64,000 nt of DNA from Pseudomonas sp. PA27(2017) (GCF_001945445.1 NZ_MSXW01000026.1:269937-333936); one strand, 5' to 3'. Positions 8,319-17,686 are shown, numbered from the stretch's first letter. Notes: generated by a model from the letters alone, not told the origin. Numbers and translations are program-made.

Positions 8319-9812
8319 ATGGTCAACTCGCTACTCGAACGTCTCGGTGTCAGCGCCAACGCCTACCAGAACGGCAGTCACGCGGTTTACACCCCGATCG
8401 ACGGCAGCCAGATCGGCAGCCTGACCCTTGAGGGCGCCGACGCCGTGCGCGCCAAGATCACCGCCGGCCACGACGCCTTTCTGGCCTGGCGCAAGGTGCC
8501 GGCGCCGCGCCGTGGCGAGCTGGTGCGTCTGTTCGGCGAGGTGCTGCGTGAGCACAAGGCCGATCTCGGCGAGCTGGTGTCCATCGAAGCCGGCAAGATC
8601 ACTCAGGAAGGCCTGGGCGAAGTGCAGGAAATGATCGACATCTGCGACTTCGCCGTCGGCCTGTCGCGCCAGCTCTACGGCCTGACCATCGCCTCCGAGC
8701 GCCCGGGCCACCACATGCGTGAAACCTGGCACCCGCTGGGCGTGGTCGGCGTGATCAGCGCCTTCAACTTCCCGGTCGCCGTGTGGGCCTGGAACACCAC
8801 CCTGGCCCTGGTCGCCGGCAACGCAGTGATCTGGAAGCCGTCGGAAAAGACCCCGCTGACCGCCCTCGCCTCCCAGGCGCTGCTCGACAAGGCTCTCGAG
8901 CGCTTCGGCAACGACGCCCCGCAAGGCCTGGCGCAACTGGTGATCGGCGACCGCGAAGCCGGCGAAGTGCTGGTCGACGACCCCCGCGTGCCGCTGATCA
9001 GCGCCACCGGCAGCACTCGCATGGGCCGTGAAGTCGGGCCCCGAGTGGCCGCCCGCTTCGGCCGCAGCATCCTGGAACTGGGCGGCAACAACGCCATGAT
9101 CCTCACCCCCAGCGCCGATCTCGACCTGGCGGTGCGCGGCATCCTGTTCAGCGCCGTCGGCACCGCCGGGCAACGCTGCACCACCCTGCGCCGCCTGATC
9201 GTCCATCGTTCGATCAAGGACGAGGTGGTCGCCCGCGTCAAAGCCGCCTACGCCAAGGTACGCATCGGCGACCCGCGCCAGGGCAACCTGATCGGCCCGC
9301 TGATCGACAAGCAGGCGTTCAGCGCCATGCAGGACGCCCTGACCAAGGCCCGCGACGAAGGCGGCCAGGTGTTCGGTGGCGAGCGCCAGTTGGCCGACAG
9401 CTTCCCCTACGGTTACTACGTGAGCCCCGCCATCGTCGAGATGCCGGGCCAGAGCGCGGTGGTGCGTCATGAAACCTTCGCGCCGATCCTCTATGTGCTC
9501 GCCTACGACGACTTCGAAGAGGCGCTGCGCCTGAACAACGAAGTGCCCCAGGGCCTGTCCTCGTGCATCTTCACCACCGACGTGCGCGAGGCCGAAGCCT
9601 TCCAGGGCGCGGCCGGCAGCGACTGCGGCATCGCCAACGTCAACATCGGCACCAGCGGTGCGGAGATCGGCGGCGCCTTTGGCGGCGAAAAGGAAACCGG
9701 TGGCGGTCGCGAGTCCGGCTCCGATGCCTGGAAGGCCTACATGCGCCGCCAGACCAACACCGTCAACTACTCCCGCGAACTGCCGCTGGCCCAGGGCATC
9801 GTGTTCGACTGA
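8319..9812 (+). CDS. amaB: 2-aminoadipate 6-semialdehyde dehydrogenase
   Basis: A 497-residue NAD(P)-dependent aldehyde dehydrogenase of the ALDH7 type, matching AmaB, which oxidises L-2-aminoadipate 6-semialdehyde (the open form of piperideine-6-carboxylate) to 2-aminoadipate. The general base E253 is in LELGGNNA and the catalytic C287 is in GTAGQRCTTLRR. The frame is open upstream to 8229, but AGGAGA stands 5 nt before the ATG at 8319, which decides the start. The gene is divergent from the LysR gene and is followed by amaA after a gap of 211 bp that holds a repeat. Confidence 0.93.
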   Translation: MVNSLLERLGVSANAYQNGSHAVYTPIDGSQIGSLTLEGADAVRAKITAGHDAFLAWRKVPAPRRGELVRLFGEVLREHKADLGELVSIEAGKITQEGLGEVQEMIDICDFAVGLSRQLYGLTIASERPGHHMRETWHPLGVVGVISAFNFPVAVWAWNTTLALVAGNAVIWKPSEKTPLTALASQALLDKALERFGNDAPQGLAQLVIGDREAGEVLVDDPRVPLISATGSTRMGREVGPRVAARFGRSILELGGNNAMILTPSADLDLAVRGILFSAVGTAGQRCTTLRRLIVHRSIKDEVVARVKAAYAKVRIGDPRQGNLIGPLIDKQAFSAMQDALTKARDEGGQVFGGERQLADSFPYGYYVSPAIVEMPGQSAVVRHETFAPILYVLAYDDFEEALRLNNEVPQGLSSCIFTTDVREAEAFQGAAGSDCGIANVNIGTSGAEIGGAFGGEKETGGGRESGSDAWKAYMRRQTNTVNYSRELPLAQGIVFD

Positions 9813-9834
9813 TTGCGAGCATTACATCGACACA

Positions 9835-9897
9835 GTGGGAGTGGGCTGGGACGCCTATTTATGCGAGCGAAATCTCGGGCATGGCCCGCTCCCACAG
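9835..9897. repeat. Pseudomonas-type palindromic intergenic repeat
   Basis: The ends GTGGGAGTGGGC and GCCCGCTCCCAC pair over 12 bp with one G-T wobble, and an inner CGAG/CTCG stem is present. The same module (GGGACGCCTA, then ATGCCCG or CATGGCCCG, then CGCTCCCACAG) occurs at about 45500-45566. It lies between amaB and amaA and may form a strong hairpin in the shared transcript. Confidence 0.7.
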
Positions 9898-10023
9898 GAC
9901 TCGCGTCAACCCGTAATTGCGATAAACCAACCTGATCGGTTTATGGATAGGTTCCAGCCAACACACGGAGCCGCATGGCAAACCGGTGTCGCCCCCGCCA
10001 CCGATATCTGGAGAGAAAGCGTG

Positions 10024-11310
10024 ATGAGTGGCTTCCAGCAACAGTGTCTGTGGGAAGTGGCGACGCCGGCGCCGATTGACGCCGGCGCCCTGGTTGGCGA
10101 GGTGAAGGCCGATGTCTGCGTGATTGGCGGCGGGATCACCGGGCTGTCGGCGGCGCTGCAACTGCTCGAGGCGGGCAAGCGCGTGTGCGTGCTGGAGGCC
10201 GTCGAGGTCGGCCATGGCGGTTCGGGGCGTAACGTCGGGCTGGTCAACGCCGGCACCTGGATCAAGCCCGACGACGTGGAAGCCACACTGGGCGAAAAGG
10301 TCGGCGGCCGCCTCAACGCGGTGCTGGGCGATGCGCCGGCCAAGGTGTTCGAAGCCATCGAGCGCTACCAGATCGACTGCCAGGCGCGCCATCAGGGCAC
10401 CCTGCACATGGCCCACAACGCCGCCGGCCTGGAAGATCTCAAGGCCCGCGAATCGCAGTGGCGCCGCCGTGGCGCGGATGTCGAGCTGCTGACCGGCGCG
10501 ACCTGTGTGGAGCATTGCGGTACCGACAAGATCACCGGCGCCCTGCTGGATCGCCGCGCCGGCACCATCAACCCCATGGGCTACACCAAAGGCCTCGCCG
10601 CTGCCGTGCTGCGCCTGGGCGGTACCCTGCATCAGCAATCGCCGGTCACCGAACTGCACAAGCAGGCCGATGGCTGGCTGGTGCGCACCGCCCTGGGCAC
10701 GGTCACGGCCGAGAAGATCGTGATTTCCACCGGCGCCTACACCGAGGGCGACTGGACCGAGGTGCAGCGCAACTTCTTCCGCGGCTATTACTACCAGGTC
10801 GCCTCGAAACCGTTGAGCGGCGCGGCGGCCGACGCCGTCTTGCCCCACGGCCAGGGCTCGTGGGATACCCGCACGGTGCTCAGCAGCATTCGCCGTGATG
10901 ATCAGGGCCGCCTGCTGCTGGGCAGCATGGGCAAGTCGAGCAACAAGCCGGACTGGTTCGTGCGCAGCTGGGCGGACCGCATCCAGGGCCATTACTTCCC
11001 GCAGCTCGGCAAGCTCGACTGGGAAATGCACTGGACCGGTTGCATCGACTTTACCCCGGATCACCTGATGAAGCTGTTCGAGCCGGCGCCTGGCGTGGTC
11101 GCGGTGACCGGCTACAACGGCCGCGGCAATACCACCGGCACCGTGTTGGGCCACGCCCTGGCCGACTACCTGCTCAAGAGCGACACCAGCGTGCTGCCCA
11201 TTCCCCTGTCGCGGATGAAAGCGCTACGTACCGCCGGGCTGCGCGCCTGCTACTACGAAGCCGGCTTCTCGCTGTACCACGCTGGCCAGTGCCTGCGGGT
11301 GATCCTTTAG
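10024..11310 (+). CDS. amaA: FAD-dependent L-pipecolate oxidase
   Basis: A 428-residue DAO-type flavoprotein. The FAD-binding motif DVCVIGGGITGLSAA starts near residue 28, and the second FAD region GYNGRGNTTGTVLG lies near the C-terminus. It matches AmaA, which oxidises L-pipecolate to piperideine-6-carboxylate and delivers the substrate for AmaB. A longer frame starts at 9658, but it would overlap amaB and run through the intergenic repeat. The ATG at 10024 has GGAGAG 8 nt upstream and yields the family length. A MITE-like repeat begins immediately after the TAG stop. Confidence 0.9.
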   Translation: MSGFQQQCLWEVATPAPIDAGALVGEVKADVCVIGGGITGLSAALQLLEAGKRVCVLEAVEVGHGGSGRNVGLVNAGTWIKPDDVEATLGEKVGGRLNAVLGDAPAKVFEAIERYQIDCQARHQGTLHMAHNAAGLEDLKARESQWRRRGADVELLTGATCVEHCGTDKITGALLDRRAGTINPMGYTKGLAAAVLRLGGTLHQQSPVTELHKQADGWLVRTALGTVTAEKIVISTGAYTEGDWTEVQRNFFRGYYYQVASKPLSGAAADAVLPHGQGSWDTRTVLSSIRRDDQGRLLLGSMGKSSNKPDWFVRSWADRIQGHYFPQLGKLDWEMHWTGCIDFTPDHLMKLFEPAPGVVAVTGYNGRGNTTGTVLGHALADYLLKSDTSVLPIPLSRMKALRTAGLRACYYEAGFSLYHAGQCLRVIL

Positions 11311-11541
11311 AAGCTGTTCACGGTCTTTTCAGGCGGCGCTGGTGAGGCTGCTGCAAGGCAGGAGCAGACACTCAAACCAACCTGTGGGAGCCCCGACCTC
11401 GGGGCGAAACGATTGCAGCCTGACTGCCTATTTCGGCGGTGCCTGAGCGATTCGCCGCGAGGTCGCGGCTCCTACAGTGGATCGGATAACAGCCGCTCCC
11501 GCCACTTAACCGCCACCTGGGCTTAAGGATTATGAACAGGC
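11311..11541. repeat. MITE-like intergenic element, copy 1
   Basis: The element begins AAGCTGTTCACGGTCTTTT directly after the amaA stop and ends GGGCTTAAGGATTATGAACAGGC. Its ends match those of the elements at 45425-45636 and 45632-45820. An inner 100-bp part (about 11372-11477) reappears, nearly identical, as the reverse complement at 45654-45752. Inner hairpins GAGCCCCGACCTCGGGGC and CGCCGCGAGGTCGCGGC-like are visible. The remaining 113 bp up to the ydiJ stop hold no gene; they include GCGGGGACGCCTGGTCCGTG, another fragment of the family. Confidence 0.75.
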
Positions 11542-11654
11542 CCGCCCTCCCTTCGGGAGCGGCGGGGACGCCTGGTCCGTGCCCGCAAAAATCCCAGGCC
11601 TGCCGCGGTGCTCCCTGTCCTACCTCGCGGCAGGAAGCATCACCAACCAGCCCG

Positions 11655-14600
11655 TTATTGCAAATGCTCCAGCAACGCCTGAATCGGATGGCGCAACGTG
11701 GCGCTCTTCAGGCGCGCCACCTGGCTGCGGCATGAATAACCGGTCGCCAGGGGCTCGGCGGGGGCGCCGGAATCCAGCGCCAGCTCCCAGGACTGGGCGA
11801 AGATCGTCCGTGAGGTTTCCAGGTTGCGTGCCTCGTGCCCGTAGGTGCCGGACATGCCACAGCAACCGGTGGCCTCGGCCGACACCTGCAGCCCGGCCTG
11901 CTCGAACACCTTCACCCACATCGCCGCACTGGGCGCCGCGTTGGTCTTCTCGGTGCAATGGCCCAGCAGCCGGAACGCCACGCTCTTGGCCGGCGGCTTG
12001 GGCTGGCCGTCGAGGGCCTTGAGCAGCCATTCCTGGGGCAGCAGCACGTCCGGGCATTCGAGGCCGGCGATCTTGCGGTACTCCTGGCGGTAAACCAGGG
12101 TCATCGCCGGGTCCAGCCCCACCAGCGGGATGTCGAAACCGGCCAGCGCCTGCAGGCCTTTCGCGGTGCGCCGTGCGGTGCGCTCGAAGGCCGGCAGAAA
12201 GCCCTGCACGTGCAGCGGCTTGCCGTTGGCCATGAACGGCGCCAGCCACACGCGATAGCCAAGGCGGCTGGCCAGTTCGATGAAGGCGGCGAACACCGGC
12301 GTCTCGAAATAGCGGGTAAAGGCGTCCTGCACCAGAATCAGGCTCTTGCCCCGCTGCGCCGCGCTCAGGTGCGCCAGTTCGGCTGGCGTGGCGATCGTCA
12401 GGCGATGGCGCGCCACCAAGGCCTTGAAGTCGAAATCGCTGAGCAGCGGGCTGTCAACCATGCCGATGCGCTCGGCCAGCAGGCGCGTCACCAGCGGCGA
12501 ACCCATCACCCCGTTGTACAGCCGCGGCATGCGGGCGAACAACGGCAGGCTGAATTCCAGCGAGCCGATCAGGTAGTCGCGCAGCGGGCGCAGGTAACGC
12601 TGGTGGTAGCGCTCCAGGAAGCGCGAGCGAAACTCCGGCACGTTGACCTTCACCGGGCACTGCCCTGCGCAGGACTTGCACGCCAGGCAGCCGGCCATCG
12701 CCTCGTAGACCTCGTGGGAAAAGTCGTCATCGCCTGCGCGGGAATGGCGCCAGCGACTCGGCAGGCTGCGCAGGAAGTCCAGCGGACCGCTGGCGATCGG
12801 CGCCAGCACGTCCACGCCGGCCTGGCCCTGCAGGCGCAGCCACTCGCGCACCAGCGAGGCACGGCCCTTGGGCGAATGCACACGCTGGCGCGTGGCCTTC
12901 CAGGACGGGCACATGGCGTCGTCCGGGTCGAAGTTGTAGCAGGCGCCGTTGCCATTGCAGTGCACCGCGGTGCCGTAGCTCTGCCACACACGCTCGTCGA
13001 TCTGCCGGTCGAGGTCGCCGCGCAGGGTCACTCCGTCGATCTTCAGCAGCGCCTCGTCACTGCCCAGGGGGGTGGCGATCTTGCCGGGGTTCAGCTGGTT
13101 GTAGGGGTCGAACGCGGCCTTGAGTGCCTGCAGCGAGGGATACAGCTCACCAAAGAACGCCGGCGCGTATTCCGAGCGCACGCCCTTGCCGTGCTCGCCC
13201 CACAGCAGACCGCCGTAGCGCTGGGTCAGGGCCGCTACCGCATCGGAGATCGGACGGATGGCCGCGGCCTGCTTCGGATCCTTCATGTCCAGCGCCGGGC
13301 GCACGTGCAGCACGCCGGCGTCGACGTGGCCGAACATGCCGTAGGTCAGGCCGTGGCCGTCGAGCAGCGCGCGGAATTCGGCGATGAAGTCAGCGAGGTT
13401 TTCCGGCGGCACCGCCGTGTCCTCGACGAATGGCTGGGGTCGCACCTCGCCGTCGACGTTGCCGAGCAAGCCCACCGCGCGCTTGCGCATCGCATAGACC
13501 CGCGACACCGCCGCCCGCCCGCTGGCCAGGGTGTGGCCGAGGCGCACTACGCTGGTGTCCTGCTGGATGTGCTGGATGAAACGCTCGACGCGGCCATTGA
13601 CCTCATCGGGGTCGTCGCCGCTGAATTCCACCAGGTTGATGCCCAGGGTCGGCCGCTGGGGGTCTTCGGGGAAGTACTCGGCGACGCCGTGCCAGACGAT
13701 GTCGTTCATCGCCAGCAGCAGCACCTTGGAATCCACGGTCTCGATGGACAGCGGCTGCAGGGTGATCAGGTTGCGCGCATCGCGCAGCGCGTCCATGAAG
13801 CCGGCGTAACGCACGTTGACCAGCACCGAGTACTGGGGAATCGGCAGCACGTTGAGGCGCGCGTCGACGATGAAACCCAGGGAGCCCTCGGAGCCGCACA
13901 GCACGCTGTTGAGGTTGAAGCGCCCGTCCGCCTCGCGCAGGTGCGCTAGGTCGTAGCCGGTCAGGCAGCGGTTGAGCTTTGGAAAGGTCGCCTCGATCAG
14001 CGCCGCCTTCTCGCGCTGGATCTGCTCGGCGCACTGGTAAACCTGGCCGGTGCGGTCGCTGCGGGCCAGTTGTTCGCTGAGGGTCGACTCGCTCACCGGG
14101 TGGCTGTGCAGGCGCTCGCCGCCGAGCAGGATGGTGGTCAGCTCCAGCACGTGGTCGCGGGTCTTGCCGTAGGTGCAGCTGCCCTGGCCGCTGGCGTCGG
14201 TGTTGATCATGCCGCCGATGGTCGCGCGATTGGAGGTCGACAGCTCCGGGGCGAAAAACAGGCCGTGGGGCTTGAGCGCGGCGTTGAGCTGGTCCTTGAC
14301 CACCCCGGCCTGTACCCGCACCCAACGCTCCTCGGCATTGATCTCCAGGATGCGGTTCATGTGCCGCGACAGGTCGACCACCACGCCGTCGGTGAGCGAC
14401 TGGCCATTGGTGCCGGTGCCGCCGCCGCGTGGCGTCAGCTTGACGCTGCGGTGCGCAGGCTCGCTGACCACCCGCGCCAGCACTTGCACGTCGTCCTCAT
14501 CGAGGGGGAACACCGCCGCCTGAGGCTGGCGCTGGTAGATGGAGTTGTCGGTCGCCAGCACCGTGCGGCTGGCGTGGTCACGGGCGATCTCGCCGCGAAA

Positions 14601-14678
14601 GCCGGCGGCGCCGAGCGCGTCGAGAAAGGCCAGGTAAAGGGCCTGGGTCGGTTGTGGAGCACTCAGGCTGGCGATCAT
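11655..14678 (-). CDS. ydiJ: YdiJ-like FAD/Fe-S D-2-hydroxyglutarate dehydrogenase
   Basis: A 1007-residue fusion. An N-terminal FAD_binding_4 domain (about 45-230) carries RGGGTGTNGQSL and STSNRATIGGMINTDASG. An FAD-oxidase C-terminal domain follows (about 270-530). Then come a ferredoxin-like segment with CLACKSCAGQCPVK near residue 668 and a GlpC-type CCG region (ATGCCGMSGTYG) near 938. This layout matches YdiJ, which oxidises D-2-hydroxyglutarate to 2-oxoglutarate. Next to hglS it would complete the lysine route. It points towards amaA and is divergent from a LysR gene. A lactate-type dehydrogenase is the alternative. Confidence 0.88.
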   Translation of the reverse strand: MIASLSAPQPTQALYLAFLDALGAAGFRGEIARDHASRTVLATDNSIYQRQPQAAVFPLDEDDVQVLARVVSEPAHRSVKLTPRGGGTGTNGQSLTDGVVVDLSRHMNRILEINAEERWVRVQAGVVKDQLNAALKPHGLFFAPELSTSNRATIGGMINTDASGQGSCTYGKTRDHVLELTTILLGGERLHSHPVSESTLSEQLARSDRTGQVYQCAEQIQREKAALIEATFPKLNRCLTGYDLAHLREADGRFNLNSVLCGSEGSLGFIVDARLNVLPIPQYSVLVNVRYAGFMDALRDARNLITLQPLSIETVDSKVLLLAMNDIVWHGVAEYFPEDPQRPTLGINLVEFSGDDPDEVNGRVERFIQHIQQDTSVVRLGHTLASGRAAVSRVYAMRKRAVGLLGNVDGEVRPQPFVEDTAVPPENLADFIAEFRALLDGHGLTYGMFGHVDAGVLHVRPALDMKDPKQAAAIRPISDAVAALTQRYGGLLWGEHGKGVRSEYAPAFFGELYPSLQALKAAFDPYNQLNPGKIATPLGSDEALLKIDGVTLRGDLDRQIDERVWQSYGTAVHCNGNGACYNFDPDDAMCPSWKATRQRVHSPKGRASLVREWLRLQGQAGVDVLAPIASGPLDFLRSLPSRWRHSRAGDDDFSHEVYEAMAGCLACKSCAGQCPVKVNVPEFRSRFLERYHQRYLRPLRDYLIGSLEFSLPLFARMPRLYNGVMGSPLVTRLLAERIGMVDSPLLSDFDFKALVARHRLTIATPAELAHLSAAQRGKSLILVQDAFTRYFETPVFAAFIELASRLGYRVWLAPFMANGKPLHVQGFLPAFERTARRTAKGLQALAGFDIPLVGLDPAMTLVYRQEYRKIAGLECPDVLLPQEWLLKALDGQPKPPAKSVAFRLLGHCTEKTNAAPSAAMWVKVFEQAGLQVSAEATGCCGMSGTYGHEARNLETSRTIFAQSWELALDSGAPAEPLATGYSCRSQVARLKSATLRHPIQALLEHLQ

Positions 14679-14781
14679 CGGTTATCTCCCATTGAGCTAC
14701 ACGCCTCTAACGGGCGATTGCATCAGACAGTTCAGGTAATGGCAGCATTTTCGGCAGCCTGCGCCTGTGCTACAAGGGTAT

Positions 14782-14793
14782 TTGCCGTGGCAA
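14782..14793. promoter_or_regulatory. Possible operator between ydiJ and its LysR gene
   Basis: TTGCC-GT-GGCAA is a perfect 12-bp palindrome in the 131-bp divergent spacer, 17 bp before the LysR start. It has T-N10-A spacing rather than the usual T-N11-A, so assignment to the adjacent regulator is tentative. Confidence 0.3.
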
Positions 14794-14809
14794 CCCATGA
14801 GTTTTATGA

Positions 14810-15712
14810 ATGAATCTGCGCAGACTGACGCCCTCGATGTCCCTGCTGCTGGCCTTCGAGTCGGCAGCGCGCCACCAGAGCTATACCCGCGCCGCCGCCG
14901 AACTGTCGCTGACCCAGAGCGCGGTAAGCCGCCAGGTGCAGGCGCTGGAAGCCTTCCTGGGCATCACCCTGTTCCAGCGCGAAGGCCGCAACGTGGTGCT
15001 CACCGACGTGGGCCGGCTGTACGCCGACACCCTGTCCGACGCCCTGGCGCGCATTCGCAACGCGACGCTGCAGGCCATCGACTACGGCTCCGGTAGCGGT
15101 ACCCTGCGCCTGGCACTGCTGCCCACCTTCGGCTCGACATGGCTGCTGCCGCGGCTGCACGAGTTCTACGCCGCCAACCCGGGCGTGCAGGTGCACATCC
15201 ATTCGCGCATCCAGGCTGATTTCAGCGACGGTCAGCTCGACGCTGCAATCTGCGTGGGTGACGGCGCCTGGCCGGAACTGATGGCCCACCCGCTGCTCGA
15301 GGAATCCATGGTGCTGATCGCCAGCCCGGCGATTCTCGCGGCCGGCGAGCCGCTGACGCCCGAGCTGGCTGCCAGGCAGTTGCTGCTGCAGGTCGCCAGC
15401 CACCCGCCGATGTGGTCGACCTGGTTCGCACGGCATGGGGTGAACAGCGCGCAACTGCAAGACGGCCCCAACTTCGAGCTGACCTCGCACCTGATCCAGG
15501 CTGTACGTGCCGGTATCGGCGTCGGCCTGGTACCTCAAGTGCTGGTCGAGGAAGAGCTGCGCCAGGGCCAACTGCGCACCACCGGCACGCCGGTTGCCAG
15601 TGGCCGCACCTATTTCCTCGCCTACCCCAAACGCAATGCCGTGCTGCCGGCGCTAGGGGTGTTCCGGCAGTGGTTGCTCCATGGTGTGGCCAATGGTGGC
15701 GAGTGTGGTTGA
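14810..15712 (+). CDS. LysR regulator divergent from ydiJ
   Basis: A 300-residue GcvA-like LysR regulator. The helix-turn-helix is in SYTRAAAELSLTQSAVSRQVQALE (residues about 24-47), with a substrate-binding-type domain after residue 90. The protein begins NLRRLTPSMSLLLAFE, and the start is the ATG at 14810. Divergence from the ydiJ-like gene suggests local control of D-2-hydroxyglutarate oxidation. It is one of six LysR genes in the window. Confidence 0.9.
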   Translation: MNLRRLTPSMSLLLAFESAARHQSYTRAAAELSLTQSAVSRQVQALEAFLGITLFQREGRNVVLTDVGRLYADTLSDALARIRNATLQAIDYGSGSGTLRLALLPTFGSTWLLPRLHEFYAANPGVQVHIHSRIQADFSDGQLDAAICVGDGAWPELMAHPLLEESMVLIASPAILAAGEPLTPELAARQLLLQVASHPPMWSTWFARHGVNSAQLQDGPNFELTSHLIQAVRAGIGVGLVPQVLVEEELRQGQLRTTGTPVASGRTYFLAYPKRNAVLPALGVFRQWLLHGVANGGECG

Positions 15713-15848
15713 GGATCGAATCAGCACCGCAAATCGGCCAGTCCTCGGCAACAGCTGGCGGACTGAAAGCCCTTGCGTCGCAAGCGCTTGACGGCGCCCG
15801 GCCCGACGCTCATAAACGCATGCCCAAGCGCCTCCAGGAACCGAGCCC

Positions 15849-16046
15849 ATGCCCCGCCCGCCAGACGACCTGCCCATCTACCGCGTATTGACCGGCCCCG
15901 ACGACGCCAATTTCTGCCGGCGGGTCAGTGCCGCCCTGGAGATGGGTTACCAAATTCACGGCGCTCCGGCCCTCACCTTCAACGGCAAGGACGTGATCGT
16001 CGCCCAGGCGGTGATCTGGCCGGGCATGAAGGCTGTGGGGGCTTGA
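15849..16046 (+). CDS. DUF1737 domain protein
   Basis: A 65-residue protein. The segments YRVLTGPDDANFCRRVSAAL, GYQIHGAPALTFNGK and VIVAQAVIWPGM match my memory of the DUF1737 family, small proteins of unknown role. AGGAA precedes the ATG by about 10 nt. It stands alone between the LysR gene and the convergent end of the first tct operon. No catalytic motif is apparent. Confidence 0.78.
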   Translation: MPRPPDDLPIYRVLTGPDDANFCRRVSAALEMGYQIHGAPALTFNGKDVIVAQAVIWPGMKAVGA

Positions 16047-16177
16047 GGCCGCCTATACCGGCAGGAGGAGGGTCACCGCCGCACCTCATGCGCCAGGCAG
16101 CGATCGTGCCTAGCCATGAGACAACGCAGCGGCAAGCTCAATGAAAAGACTCGCGGCTGGACTCACAGCGACTGATC

Positions 16178-17686
16178 TCAGGCCTCTTCCTCCTGGAAGG
16201 CTTCCTCTCGCTTCTTGCGAAATGCCGGCAAGACCATCATGACCAGCAGGATCGCCGATGCCGCGAACAGCACCGCGCTGATCGGGCGTTCGATCAGCAC
16301 CGCAGGGTCACCCTGGGAAATCAGCAGCGCGCGGCGCAGGTTGGTTTCCAGCAGTGGCCCCAGCACGAAACCGAGCAGCAACGGGCCGGGCTCGCATTTG
16401 GCCTTGCGGAACAGGTAACCGAGCAGGCCGAAGATGATCACCAGCGCCACGTCGAAGCCGCGGTTGTTGACGCTGTAAACGCCCACACAGCAGAACAGCA
16501 GGATCGCCGGGAACAGCAGCCGGTAAGGCACCTTGAGCAAACGCACCCACAGGCCGATCAGTGGCAGGTTGATCACCAGCAGCATCACGTTGCCGATCCA
16601 CATGCTGGCGATCAGTCCCCAGAACAGCGCCGGCTGATGGTTGATCACCGAAGGCCCTGGAGTGATGCCGTGGATCATCATGGCACCCAACATCATCGCC
16701 ATGATCGAGTTGGACGGAATGCCTAGCGTCAACAATGGGATGAACGACGACTGCGCCCCGGCATTGTTGGCCGCCTCTGGCGCGGCGACGCCTTCCACCA
16801 GGCCGGTGCCGAATTTTTCCGGAGTCTTGGAAACCTTTTTCTCCAGCGAGTAGGCACTGAACGCACTCAGGGTCGCGCCACCGCCCGGCAATACGCCCAG
16901 GAAGGTGCCCAGCGCCGTGCCGCGCAGGGTTGCCGGCCAGGCTCTGCGAAAGTCTTCGCGGGTCGGCCACAGGCGGGTGATCTTGCCGGCCAGCGAGCCA
17001 CGGGCTTCGCGCTGTTCCAGGTTGACGGCAATCTCGGCGATACCGAACAGGCCAACGGCAATGACCACGAAGTCGATACCGTCGTACAGGTCGGTCGAAC
17101 CGAAGGTCAGACGCGTGGTACCGCTGCTGACGTCCATGCCGACCATCCCCAGTAGCAGGCCCAGGCACACCATGGCCACGGCCTTGATCACCGAACCACT
17201 GGCCAGGATGGTCGCCGCCAGCAACCCGAATACCGTCAACGCCACATATTCAGCCGGCCCGAAGGATAACGCGAACTTCGACAGCACCGGCCCCGCAACC
17301 GCGAGCGCCACCGTGGCAACGGTGCCGGCGAAGAACGATGCCAACGCCGCCGTTGCCAGGGCAGCTCCCGCCCTGCCCTTCTTGGCCATGGCATGACCAT
17401 CGAGCGCAGTCACCACCGCCGAGGCTTCCCCCGGCAGGTTGACCAGGATCGCCGTGGTCGAACCGCCGTACTGGGCGCCGTAAAAAATGCCGGCGAGCAT
17501 GATCAACGCAGCCAGCGGGGGCAGGAAGTAGGTGATCGGCAGCAGGATCGCTACCGTGGCGGTCGGGCCAATGCCAGGCAGCACGCCAATCAGCGTACCC
17601 AACAGGGCACCGATCAGACAGAACGCCAGGTTGGTCGGACTCAGGGCTTCGGAAAAGCCTAGATACAGGAGATCGAGAAACTCCAT
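16178..17686 (-). CDS. tctA: Tripartite tricarboxylate transporter large permease (system 1)
   Basis: A 502-residue inner-membrane protein of the TctA family, the large permease of a binding-protein-dependent secondary carrier for carboxylates. It shows about a dozen hydrophobic segments and the conserved loops GVLPGIGPTATVAILLP near residue 36, YGAQYGGSTTAILVNLPGE near 70, and GVLPGGGATLSAF near 258. The start overlaps the tctB stop (ATGA type), so translation is coupled. It is the last gene of tctC-tctB-tctA. The substrate is set by the partner binding protein and is unknown. Confidence 0.93.
   Translation of the reverse strand: MEFLDLLYLGFSEALSPTNLAFCLIGALLGTLIGVLPGIGPTATVAILLPITYFLPPLAALIMLAGIFYGAQYGGSTTAILVNLPGEASAVVTALDGHAMAKKGRAGAALATAALASFFAGTVATVALAVAGPVLSKFALSFGPAEYVALTVFGLLAATILASGSVIKAVAMVCLGLLLGMVGMDVSSGTTRLTFGSTDLYDGIDFVVIAVGLFGIAEIAVNLEQREARGSLAGKITRLWPTREDFRRAWPATLRGTALGTFLGVLPGGGATLSAFSAYSLEKKVSKTPEKFGTGLVEGVAAPEAANNAGAQSSFIPLLTLGIPSNSIMAMMLGAMMIHGITPGPSVINHQPALFWGLIASMWIGNVMLLVINLPLIGLWVRLLKVPYRLLFPAILLFCCVGVYSVNNRGFDVALVIIFGLLGYLFRKAKCEPGPLLLGFVLGPLLETNLRRALLISQGDPAVLIERPISAVLFAASAILLVMMVLPAFRKKREEAFQEEEA

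Noticed and set aside
11835..13949. Very long open frame antisense to the ydiJ-like gene
   Set aside because: It is a product of high third-position GC in the real gene. It shows no family motifs and no ribosome site. The same applies to long antisense frames over hglS (4494-5705), leuA (38442-40241) and the hybrid kinase (55718-58138).
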